From JAFKKS01 sp039808325 (lineage in GTDB: Bacteria; Pseudomonadota; Alphaproteobacteria; Rhizobiales; Xanthobacteraceae), in assembly GCA_039808325.1 (NCBI GenBank), contig JBDHSU010000138.1, forward strand, positions 1 to 10,035: a DNA stretch of 10,035 nucleotides. Reading direction: 5' to 3'. A program made the position numbers and the translations under genes. Below the pieces are notes generated by a model, which saw only the letters and a program-made list of their open reading frames with translations, searched no databases and was not told the DNA's origin. Below are positions 1 through 6,510 of this stretch, piece by piece. The stretch's first letter is position 1. Each line of letters opens with the position of its first letter.

Positions 1-378
1 TACATCGTCGATCGCGGAGGGTTTGTCGGTGTCGCGGCAGTGCCGCATTTCCTGCCGAATGGTGTCGGCTCGACCGTGGACGATTTCGCCGCGGCGGTGC
101 GTCACGTTCTCAACGTGGTCGGCGAGGACGCCATCGGCATGGGAACCGACATCACGCAGGATCAGCCGGCCGAGTGGTATCACTGGATCACGATCGACAA
201 GGGGTACGCGCGCAAACTTGTCGATTTCAGCGAGGCTCCGATTCTCGGTGGCTTCGCGTCGCTGCGCGACTATCCGAACATCGTCGCCGCGCTGAAGCGG
301 GCAGGGCTGCCCTCGTCGGTGGTCGACAAGATTCTCGGTCTGAACTGGCGGCGTTTCCTCGAAACGGTATGGGTCTGA
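1..378 (+). CDS. M19-family (membrane/renal-type) dipeptidase, C-terminal part
   Basis: This is the 3' end of a gene that begins before the window and is open from base 1 in frame 1, giving 125 residues before TGA. M19 enzymes are zinc-dependent hydrolases of dipeptides and related amides. The fragment shows the late M19 landmarks: a glycine-rich start (RGGFVGVAAVPHFLP), a segment ending in IGMGTDITQD that corresponds to the conserved G-x-G-(S/T)-D-(F/Y) loop (Asp codon at 148-150), and the family's C-terminal pattern of a leucine-rich helix followed by KILGLNWRRFLETVW (compare KxxGxNxxRxxxxVW). The zinc-binding residues of the N-terminal half lie outside the window. It ends 24 bp before the transporter binding-protein gene on the same strand, so it is probably part of that operon and may hydrolyse the imported compound or a product of it. 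Family assignment is good; substrate is unknown. Confidence 0.85.
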   Translation, partial: YIVDRGGFVGVAAVPHFLPNGVGSTVDDFAAAVRHVLNVVGEDAIGMGTDITQDQPAEWYHWITIDKGYARKLVDFSEAPILGGFASLRDYPNIVAALKRAGLPSSVVDKILGLNWRRFLETVWV

Positions 379-402
379 ACTTTAAGGAAAGGGGAGCAGG
401 AT

Positions 403-1641
403 ATGGAATCGATCACGAGACGGTACTTCGTCGGCGCGCTCGCTGTTGTTGGCGCGGCGATTACGATGACGCCGGCCATGGCGCAGCAGCCGGCCGAGCT
501 CAAGGTGGGGCTGGTCGCGCCGTTTTCCGGACCGAATGCGCGCTCCGGCGCACTGATGAAAGCCGGTGCGGAACTTGCTGTCGAGGACATCAATGCCAAG
601 GGCGGCATTGCGTCGCTCAATGGGGCCAAGCTCAAGCTGGTCACGATCGATGCCGGCGACAGCCCGGAGAAAGCCAAAAGCGCGGCGCAACGCCTCCTCA
701 GCCAGGAGCCGGACCTTATCGCCGGAATTGGAGCGTGGTTGAGCTCTTACACGCTTGCCGTGACCGAGGTGACCGAGCGCGCCGGCCTGCCGTGGCTCAC
801 TTTTTCGTATTCCGATCTGCTGACGGGCCGGGGATTCAATTACATCGTGCAGACGTCGCCGACGTCGGGCGAAATCGCATCCGCATCCGTGCCGTCGATC
901 ATGGCTTTGGCGGAGCGCGCGACAGGCAAACGACCGAAAACGTTCGGTATCGTTGCTGACAGCACGCTATCTGTTCAATCTTTCGTCGGCGGCATCAAGT
1001 CCAACGTCCTGAAGGCGCAGGGGCTCGAGCTCGTCGTCGATGAGACGTTCACGTCGCCGCTGAGCGACGCGACTTCGGCGATCCAGAAGGTGCGCAGGGC
1101 GCGTCCTGATCTTCTTCTCATCTATCCGGTGAACGTCGGCGACGCGAAGGCGATCCTGGAAAAGATGAAGGAGTTCGGGATCGGCGGCGGGCGCGTCCCC
1201 GTAATGACCGTCAATCCCAGCAATGCCTCGCCTGAAATGCTGTCGAATATCGGCGGCGATCTTTTGCAAGGCATGTTTGTTGTTGTCGGCAACTGGGAAA
1301 GCAAGCAGCAGGCGGCGCTCGCGGAACAACTGCGTCGGCGTTCGGGCGAGCCATGGGTCACTGAGGACATGATCTCGTCTTATGGCCAGATCTGGCTGAT
1401 CAAGGATGCATTGGAACGGACCAAGAGCGCCGACCGCAAAACCTTGATGGACGCCATACGTGCCACCAACGTGAAGAACGGCCCTGCCGACTATTTCGTC
1501 GGCGGTGATGTCCGCTTCGATAAGATGGGGCGGCGCGTGGGAGCCCCGATGGTTCTGCTGCAATGGCAGGGTGGAAAGCCGTTCACCGTTGCGCCGGAAT
1601 CGGCCGCGATGGCAACCGCGGTTTGGCCGAAGTCGCAATAG
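403..1641 (+). CDS. ABC transporter substrate-binding protein, LivK/HAAT family, Tat-type leader
   Basis: A 412-residue periplasmic binding protein of the Peripla_BP_6 (LivK/AmiC/UrtA-like) fold. The leader has a twin-arginine motif (TRRYFVGALA, Arg6-Arg7), a hydrophobic stretch to about residue 22, and a cleavage-like AMA-Q at residues 25-28, so Tat export is plausible. The mature protein starts with KVGLVAPFSGPNARSG followed by AELAVEDINAKGG, the family's typical opening, and near the C-terminus has VRFDKMGRR (compare the family's I-x-F-D-x-x-G-R). ATG at 403 is preceded by a purine-rich AAGGAAAGGGGAGCAGG stretch. It is the ligand receptor for the permease and ATPase genes that follow. The ligand cannot be read from sequence: branched-chain or other amino acids, amides, urea-like compounds and aromatic acids are all known in this family. 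A 91-bp gap separates it from the permease gene. Confidence 0.9.
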   Translation: MESITRRYFVGALAVVGAAITMTPAMAQQPAELKVGLVAPFSGPNARSGALMKAGAELAVEDINAKGGIASLNGAKLKLVTIDAGDSPEKAKSAAQRLLSQEPDLIAGIGAWLSSYTLAVTEVTERAGLPWLTFSYSDLLTGRGFNYIVQTSPTSGEIASASVPSIMALAERATGKRPKTFGIVADSTLSVQSFVGGIKSNVLKAQGLELVVDETFTSPLSDATSAIQKVRRARPDLLLIYPVNVGDAKAILEKMKEFGIGGGRVPVMTVNPSNASPEMLSNIGGDLLQGMFVVVGNWESKQQAALAEQLRRRSGEPWVTEDMISSYGQIWLIKDALERTKSADRKTLMDAIRATNVKNGPADYFVGGDVRFDKMGRRVGAPMVLLQWQGGKPFTVAPESAAMATAVWPKSQ

Positions 1642-1671
1642 CGGTCCAAAACGGAACGTGGCGGGCCGGCA

Positions 1672-1690
1672 GCGGTTCGCCGCGTTTTTT
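1672..1690 (+). terminator. Candidate weak intrinsic terminator or attenuator between binding protein and permease genes
   Basis: A 4-bp GC stem, GCGG (1672-1675) with CCGC (1680-1683), closes a TTCG loop. One G and then six T residues (1685-1690) follow. This has the form of a small rho-independent terminator, but the stem is short and the closing pair is G-C rather than the very stable C(UUCG)G. It lies 31 bp after the binding-protein stop and 43 bp before the permease start. Partial termination here would give more binding protein than membrane and ATPase components, a common need in such operons. This is a structural guess; no expression evidence exists in the sequence. Confidence 0.4.
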
Positions 1691-1720
1691 ACATCGAACG
1701 GCCGCGATGCGGCATTTCAC

Positions 1721-1727
1721 AAGGGGG
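1721..1727 (+). promoter_or_regulatory. Ribosome binding site that sets the GTG start of the permease gene
   Basis: AAGGGGG lies 5 bases before GTG at 1733. The reading frame is open upstream to about 1505, but that stretch overlaps the binding-protein gene and encodes arginine-rich sequence unlike a permease. The site and the LivH-like residues directly after the GTG fix the start. Confidence 0.7.
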
Positions 1728-1732
1728 ATGGC

Positions 1733-2671
1733 GTGGCCGAACTCGAGATCGTGGCGCAGACGATGATTGCTGCCCTGATGATCGGCTGCATTTACGGTGC
1801 TCTTTGTGCCAGCCTCAGTCTGATCTTCGGCATCATGCGTTTCGTGAACTTTGCGCACGGCGAGTTCATGGCGGCCGGCATGTATTTCAGCTTTCTTGCG
1901 GCTGGACTGCTGACGGCACTGATCGGAGTTACTCCATTTCTTGCCGCGGTTATCGCAGCGCTAATGGCGGTCCCGCTCTTCTATGGGATCGGACGTCTTC
2001 TGCATGTGGGTCTCTTGAGCCGCATCAGCCCAGACCTCGCGTCGGCGACCTCGCACACACATCAATCGCAACTGGTCGTGACGCTTGGCCTCTCGCTCAT
2101 CCTGCAGAATGGAGCGCTGCTCTTGTTCGGATCGGTTCCGCGCTCGATTAGCAATCCCACGACCACCGAAGCGTGGACTTTCGGGTCGGATGATTTCATG
2201 CTTTTCATCAACAAGGGTCGTTTCTTCATTGCGGCGCTCGGCCTTGCCGCCGTGGTGGTGACCCAGCTCATCTTGAAGAGGACGTCAATCGGCGCCCGCA
2301 TGCGCGGCGCGGCCGATGACGCGGTGGCCGCAGTTCTCGTCGGTATCGAGACGCGGCGCTATTACGGGATCGCTTTCGGCATAAGCCTCGCGCTCACGGC
2401 GTTCATGGGCGCGCTCATCGCGACCTACTATCCGTTTCATCCGTTTGTCGGTCTCGACTTTCTGATCATCATGTATGCCGGCGTCATATTGGGCGGGCTT
2501 GGCTCGTTCATGGGCTCATTTCTTGGTGGCCTGCTGATCGGCATCGTTCAGCAGGCCAGCAATCTGTTCGTGCCCATTCAGCTCCAGAACGCCGTCCTGT
2601 TCCTCATCTTTTTGCTTGCCATCATCCTGCGGCCGCAGGGCATTTTCGGCAAACAGGCGGCGCGGGTTTAG
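1733..2671 (+). CDS. livH: ABC transporter permease, LivH family
   Basis: With the GTG start this is a 312-residue inner-membrane permease, the usual length for LivH. The N-terminus matches the family closely: a hydrophobic helix with GCIYGALCASLSLIFGIMR, then FVNFAHGEFMAAGMYFSF (about residues 38-54), the conserved N-F-A-H-G-E loop. Further hydrophobic segments lie at roughly residues 55-85, 113-133, 163-182, 212-231 and 241-300. The cytoplasmic loop that contacts the ATPase is around residues 185-210 (TSIGARMRGAADDAVAAVLVG). The end has GGLGSFMGSFLGGLLIG (254-270) and the signature tail LRPQGIFG (299-306). It ends 2 bp before the next gene, so translation is likely coupled. With the LivM domain of the next protein it should form the heterodimeric membrane channel. 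The gene symbol denotes family only; the substrate need not be a branched-chain amino acid. Confidence 0.88.
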   Translation: MAELEIVAQTMIAALMIGCIYGALCASLSLIFGIMRFVNFAHGEFMAAGMYFSFLAAGLLTALIGVTPFLAAVIAALMAVPLFYGIGRLLHVGLLSRISPDLASATSHTHQSQLVVTLGLSLILQNGALLLFGSVPRSISNPTTTEAWTFGSDDFMLFINKGRFFIAALGLAAVVVTQLILKRTSIGARMRGAADDAVAAVLVGIETRRYYGIAFGISLALTAFMGALIATYYPFHPFVGLDFLIIMYAGVILGGLGSFMGSFLGGLLIGIVQQASNLFVPIQLQNAVLFLIFLLAIILRPQGIFGKQAARV

Positions 2672-2673
2672 GC

Positions 2674-4443
2674 ATGAACGCGTCCGCGTCCATCGCGATC
2701 AAAGCCGGTCTGTTCGCGCTGCTTGGCTGCGCCATTATTGCATCGTCGCACGATACGCACACGCTGCTTCTCGTCGCGCTTCTTGCTCTTTGGGGGATGT
2801 ACGCGTCAGCGTGGAACCTGTTCAGCGGTTTCGGCGGCCTCGTGTCGTTTGGGCACGCGATCTATTTTGGTTGCGGTGGTTTCGCCACCATTCTGATCAC
2901 AACGACCTTCGGTGTCACGCCGGCCGTCGGCCTTGTTGCGGCGATGATCCTGGCGGCTGCGATGGCGGTGCTGGTCGCCCTCGTGACTTTCCGTCTGCGT
3001 GGGTATTTTTTTGGCCTTGCGACGTTGGCCATACCGGTGACTGCGTTGTATTTCGCGGAGTGGGCCGGGTTGCAGGAAATTTTTCTGCCGTTGGAGCGCG
3101 AGCGTCCGATGCTCTATCTCCAATTTGCGAATCCGAAAATCATGCCACTGATCTGTTGGTTCGCATTCTCGGCAACCGTTGCGATCTCCATGCTGGCGCA
3201 AGATAGCCGGTTCGGCATGGGCCTTGCCGCCTTGCGACAGAACGAGGAAGCGGCGGAAGCCTCCGGCGTATCGGCGTTTCGCTTTCGCTTCGGCGCACTC
3301 ATTCTGAGTGCCGTGCTCACGGGGCTCGCCGGCGGTCTCTACGCCGTGGTGGTTCTCGTCATGACGCCCGCAAGCGGCTTCGGACTGCACGTCTCGGCAC
3401 AGCCGCTGATCTTCTCGATTTTCGGCGGCCTCGGCACCGTGTGGGGGCCAGTGATCGGCGCTGCCATGCTGTTCCCGGCGACGGAGCTTTTGCGCGGTTA
3501 TTTCGGCTCATCGGCTCCCGGCTTGGACGGAATTCTTCTCGGCTCCATGGCGCTTATCGTGATGCTGTTTATGCCCGACGGCATCGTGCGCAGTCAGATG
3601 GCGCAATCAATTCGGCAAGTCGCCTCCCGTTTTGCGTTCTTTCGCGCGGGGCCGCTTGCGGGTGCGCAGTCCGCGCCCAGTTCCGAATTTAAAGGTCATG
3701 CGGCGGAAACGCGCTCCGCACCTCCGGCTCTCGAGGCTCAAAACATTACCGTCATCTTCGGTGGCGTGCGCGCGCTGCAGGACGTTTCCGTGGCAATCCG
3801 GCCCGGCGAGATCCTTGGTATCGTCGGCCCGAACGGGGCCGGAAAGTCGACCTTGCTCAATGTGTTGGACGGCTTCGTCAAACCACAGAGCGGACAGGTC
3901 ACGTTCGGCGGGCGCAGGCTGAACGGGCTGCGTCCGAATGCGATTGCACGACTTGGCATCGGCCGCACGTTTCAGACGGCACGGCCCTTTCCGGAGATGA
4001 CCATGATCGAAAACGTCATGGTCGGCGGGGTTGTCCTGGGCGGCAATCCTGCTGCGCTAGCAGCGCGGGCCAGCACTGTATTGGCGGCGCTCGGCCAGCA
4101 CGATATCGGCGAGCGGCAGGGAACCATCCTCACGAACTATGAGCTCCGCATTGTGGAGCTGGCACGCGCCATGGCTGCTTCGCCGAAGGTCCTTCTGCTC
4201 GACGAGCCGTTCGCCGGGCTGGCCGTGGCGGAAATCGACCGTCTTATTGAGGCGCTGCGCTGGGCCCGGTCGCAGAGCGTTTCGATCGCCATCGTCGATC
4301 ACACCATCCCGTCCTTGCGGCGCTTTGTCGATCGGATGGTGGTTCTCGATACGGGGACGCTCATCGCGGACGGCGCGCCGGATGATGTATTGATCGATCA
4401 AAATGTCGTTCGTGCTTACCTCGGCAGTGACGAGGCGGCTTGA
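2674..4443 (+). CDS. LivM-LivG fusion: ABC permease and ATPase in one chain
   Basis: A 589-residue protein joins two subunits that are often separate. Residues 1 to about 305 are a LivM permease, with SGFGGLVSFGHAIYFG near residue 53, a glycine-rich FGGLGTVWGP at 250-259, and the typical end FMPDGI near 299-304. A polar linker (about 305-349) leads into a LivG ATPase domain (350-589). This has Walker A GPNGAGKS at 385-392, Walker B LLLDEP with Asp510 and Glu511, and the switch histidine His543 in IVDHTI. The ABC signature is unusual: LTNYE at 486-490 stands where LSGGQ (or the LivG form LSYGQ) is expected, although the following LRIVELARAM matches the family. No stop or frameshift is visible at the join. 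The frame is continuous, and LivM-LivG fusions are known in this superfamily, so I read it as a genuine fusion. The stop TGA shares its last base with the next start. Confidence 0.88.
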   Translation: MNASASIAIKAGLFALLGCAIIASSHDTHTLLLVALLALWGMYASAWNLFSGFGGLVSFGHAIYFGCGGFATILITTTFGVTPAVGLVAAMILAAAMAVLVALVTFRLRGYFFGLATLAIPVTALYFAEWAGLQEIFLPLERERPMLYLQFANPKIMPLICWFAFSATVAISMLAQDSRFGMGLAALRQNEEAAEASGVSAFRFRFGALILSAVLTGLAGGLYAVVVLVMTPASGFGLHVSAQPLIFSIFGGLGTVWGPVIGAAMLFPATELLRGYFGSSAPGLDGILLGSMALIVMLFMPDGIVRSQMAQSIRQVASRFAFFRAGPLAGAQSAPSSEFKGHAAETRSAPPALEAQNITVIFGGVRALQDVSVAIRPGEILGIVGPNGAGKSTLLNVLDGFVKPQSGQVTFGGRRLNGLRPNAIARLGIGRTFQTARPFPEMTMIENVMVGGVVLGGNPAALAARASTVLAALGQHDIGERQGTILTNYELRIVELARAMAASPKVLLLDEPFAGLAVAEIDRLIEALRWARSQSVSIAIVDHTIPSLRRFVDRMVVLDTGTLIADGAPDDVLIDQNVVRAYLGSDEAA

Positions 4444-5174
4444 TGTTGTCCCTCGACCATGTCAGCGCCGGCTATGGTGATGTTCGGGCGATTTCCGACG
4501 TCACGTTGCATGTGGAAGCTGGCGAAACGGTCGCACTTCTCGGCGCCAATGGCGCTGGCAAGAGCACCATTCTGCGTGCAATTTCCGGTCTGGCGAAAGT
4601 CGCCTCCGGCAGCATACGTTTTGAAGGATCCGATCTCGGCGCCATTGCTCCTTCGCGCAGGGCCTTTCTCGGCATCGCGCATGTTCCGGAAGGACGGCGG
4701 GTTTTTCGCGAGTTGACCGTGACCGAAAATCTCGATCTCGGTGCGACTGCGCTCAAACCTCAATTTTCGAAGGCGGAGCAGCAGGATCTGGTCTTTTCGC
4801 TCTTTCCCCGGCTGCGCGAACGTCGAAGCCAGCTCGCCGGGACGCTTTCGGGTGGCGAGCAACAGATGCTCGCGATCGGACGCGCGCTCATGATGAAGCC
4901 GCGTCTCGTTCTTCTCGACGAGCCATCGCTGGGCCTCGCTCCTCTCGTGCTGAAGCAGATCTTCCAGGCGGTCGAGAAGCTGCGAGAGGTCGGTCTCACC
5001 GTCGTTCTCTCGGAGCAGAGGATCGGTGAGGCGTTGAGTTGCTGCAACAGAGGCGTCGTGATCGCGCAAGGCAAAACGATCTTCAGCGGCTCCTCCGCCG
5101 AGCTTCTCAAGGACGAGACCATCAACCGTGCCTATTTCGGATCGCGGCAGGCAACCGAAGGGGCGCATTCGTGA
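4443..5174 (+). CDS. livF: ABC transporter ATPase, LivF family
   Basis: A 243-residue second nucleotide-binding subunit. It has Walker A GANGAGKS (residues 34-41), the LivF-type VPEGRRVFRELTVTENL (81-97), a canonical signature LSGGEQQMLAIGRALM (135-150) and Walker B LVLLDEP (Asp159, Glu160). The H-loop position reads SEQRIGEAL with Gln192; LivF proteins normally have V-E-Q-N here, so this is normal for the family. Start choice: ATG at 4443 overlaps the previous TGA in a TGATG junction, which implies translational coupling; a TTG one codon earlier (4440) is less likely. The canonical signature here may complement the degenerate one in the LivG domain. It should pair with that domain to drive import of the ligand held by the binding protein. 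Confidence 0.9.
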   Translation: MLSLDHVSAGYGDVRAISDVTLHVEAGETVALLGANGAGKSTILRAISGLAKVASGSIRFEGSDLGAIAPSRRAFLGIAHVPEGRRVFRELTVTENLDLGATALKPQFSKAEQQDLVFSLFPRLRERRSQLAGTLSGGEQQMLAIGRALMMKPRLVLLDEPSLGLAPLVLKQIFQAVEKLREVGLTVVLSEQRIGEALSCCNRGVVIAQGKTIFSGSSAELLKDETINRAYFGSRQATEGAHS

Positions 5175-5204
5175 AGCGCGCAACGCCGCTGAACGTGAGA
5201 CTGA

Positions 5205-5266
5205 GCCGCCCCGGCGGCGCGGTGCTCAACACCTTCTGACACCCGGCGCCGCCTTCGGCTCGGGTG
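5205..5266 (+). other. Two GC-rich hairpins in the spacer before the hydrolase gene
   Basis: The first is a perfect GCCGCC-CC-GGCGGC (5205-5218) with a very short loop, so the innermost pair probably opens. The second is compound: CACCCG (5240-5245) pairs with CGGGTG (5261-5266) around an inner GCCG-CCTT-CGGC stem (5248-5259), with small bulges between. Neither is followed by a T-run, so they are not convincing rho-independent terminators. They could stabilise an mRNA end, slow transcription, or simply be a palindromic intergenic repeat. The hydrolase gene starts 34 bp after the second hairpin. Confidence 0.4.
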
Positions 5267-5300
5267 CCGCCGTTCATGCGTACCATTATAGGAGAGGAAA

Positions 5301-6029
5301 ATGGCCGTTGATCCCATGAGCAAAGACTGGAGCGATGTCGAGGCTGCACTTGAGAAAGCGTTCAGCGCCGCGATGCAGCTCTATAACGAGCGAGGATTCT
5401 GTGGCCGCTTTGGATTCGGGCGCCGGCCGGCCGTCGTCACCATCGACCTGGCTAATGCTTGGACACTGCCTGGAAGCCCCTTCACGTGCGATCAACGCAA
5501 GATGAACGAAGAGATCATCCCCGGCGTGCAGCGCCTGCAAAAAGCTGCGCGCGCCAATGGCCATCCGGTAGTCCACGTCACCACAGCTTATCAGAACACG
5601 GATCCGAAGGATCCGAACTCCGACCTTGGCATATGGCCAGCCAAGGCGCCGCTGACGGCGATGAAGCAGAGTGACGACAACGACTTGTGGAAGATCGATT
5701 CAAGGATCGCGCCTCTCGACGGTGAGCGCGTCATCGTCAAGAAGAATGCAAGCGGGTTTGCCGGCACCGATCTGCATAACTATCTCACGTCCATCGGCGT
5801 GGACACGGTTCTCGTCACTGGCGTGACGGCGTCATGTTGCGTGCGTGCGACGATTCAGGACGCGTTGGCGCACGGATTCCGGCCTGTTGCTGTGAAGGAA
5901 TGCGTCGGCGACCGTATTCCCGCCGCCGTGCAATACAATCTGTTCGATATCGGTGCGAAGCTTGGCGATGTCCGGACGGTCGAGGACTGTGTGGAATATC
6001 TCTCCACGATCAGCATGCGAAACGTGTGA
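5301..6029 (+). CDS. Isochorismatase-family cysteine hydrolase, N-carbamoylsarcosine-amidase-like
   Basis: A 242-residue cytoplasmic enzyme (no leader seen) of the cysteine hydrolase fold that includes N-carbamoylsarcosine amidase, maleamate amidase and nicotinamidase. Typical N-terminal landmark: GRFGFGRRPAVVTIDLANAW (35-54), with Asp49 as the predicted acid/base. The predicted lysine is Lys147 in VIVKKNASGF (four residues before Ser151). The predicted nucleophile is Cys180 in GVTASCCVRAT, after the usual non-proline cis-peptide region. Relatives usually have S-G-C or A-G-C, so the extra Cys179 is uncommon. The C-terminal VKECVGDRIPAAVQYNLFDI also matches the carbamoylsarcosine-amidase branch. 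A strong AGGAGAGG (5290-5297) sits 3 bases before ATG 5301; a second in-frame ATG at 5316 has no such site. The reaction is probably hydrolysis of an amide or carbamoyl group releasing ammonia. Its position after the transporter suggests it acts on the imported compound. Exact substrate is unknown. Confidence 0.88.
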   Translation: MAVDPMSKDWSDVEAALEKAFSAAMQLYNERGFCGRFGFGRRPAVVTIDLANAWTLPGSPFTCDQRKMNEEIIPGVQRLQKAARANGHPVVHVTTAYQNTDPKDPNSDLGIWPAKAPLTAMKQSDDNDLWKIDSRIAPLDGERVIVKKNASGFAGTDLHNYLTSIGVDTVLVTGVTASCCVRATIQDALAHGFRPVAVKECVGDRIPAAVQYNLFDIGAKLGDVRTVEDCVEYLSTISMRNV

Positions 6030-6268
6030 ATGGCTTAGGTATCGGTTGGGCGTCGCGCAGTTGGGTGTCACAGCTGAACGAGTATTGTGAAAGCGCGCAT
6101 CCGTCCGCAAACGAGCTGACAGAAACAGGCCGGATTAATCTGCATCTTCGCAAGCTTCGGTTTGGAGTCCCTTTAGAGTCTGTTTCTGCTGGATTGAATT
6201 CGGAATGGGATTCCCTTTGGGATCTTGTTCTGATTCAACATGCTGTCTGGAATTGGAGGCCAGCATGG
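6030..6268. other. Gene-free stretch before the IS630 remnant
   Basis: No convincing gene, tRNA or clear terminator is seen. From about 6160 the composition looks more AT-rich than the neighbours and contains short palindromes, such as GGAAT-GGG-ATTCC at 6202-6214. Because this lies directly before an IS630-type transposase start, it may hold the left end of that element. A TA, the usual IS630 target, is present at 6174-6175, but I cannot identify the terminal inverted repeat because no matching right end is visible. Confidence 0.4.
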
Positions 6269-6510
6269 ATGGTCCGAGCTTATTCGAATGATCTTCGTGA
6301 CGGGTCGCAGCGTCTGTCGCATTGGGCCGCACATGCCGTGAGACGGCCGAACTGTTCGGGGTGAGCGTCTCGATCGTGGTGAAGTGGTCGCAGAGGCGGC
6401 GCTCGACTGGAACGGCGGCGGTCTTGCCGATGAGCAGCAAGCGAACTGGTTGCTGCCGGCGCACCGTGACTGGCTGCTCAAGCGCATCACGGTTCCTGGC
6501 ATGACGGTGC
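6269..6510 (+). pseudogene. IS630-family transposase remnant, N-terminal part, frameshifted
   Basis: ATG at 6269, with GGAGG at 6255-6259, opens MVRAYSNDLRD, the standard start of IS630-type transposases (first ORF with a helix-turn-helix). The frame then breaks at about 6302: adding one base after GAC (6299-6301) restores RDRVAASVALGRTCRETAELFG and VSVSIVVKWSQRRRSTGTAA in the next frame. A second shift near 6420-6450 is suggested because HRDWLLKRI, expected soon after in this family, lies in the third frame (about 6462-6488). Similarity fades after about 6490 and the DDE catalytic domain is absent, so the gene is dead and truncated. The N-terminal part would have bound the element's ends. 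The boundary at 6510 is approximate. Confidence 0.82.

Noticed and set aside
967..1638. Minus-strand open frame of 223 codons opposite the binding-protein gene
   Set aside because: The plus-strand binding protein covers it fully with family motifs, and the antisense product shows no domain.
1505..1732. Upstream extension of the permease frame
   Set aside because: It overlaps the binding-protein gene and encodes arginine-rich sequence. The GTG at 1733 with AAGGGGG just before it gives a normal LivH N-terminus.
5016..5018. Missing switch histidine in LivF (Gln192)
   Set aside because: LivF-type ATPases normally have V-E-Q-N at this place, so this is not a defect.
4416..5183. Minus-strand open frame of 255 codons opposite livF
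   Set aside because: The plus strand carries all ABC ATPase motifs; the antisense protein is arginine-rich and featureless.
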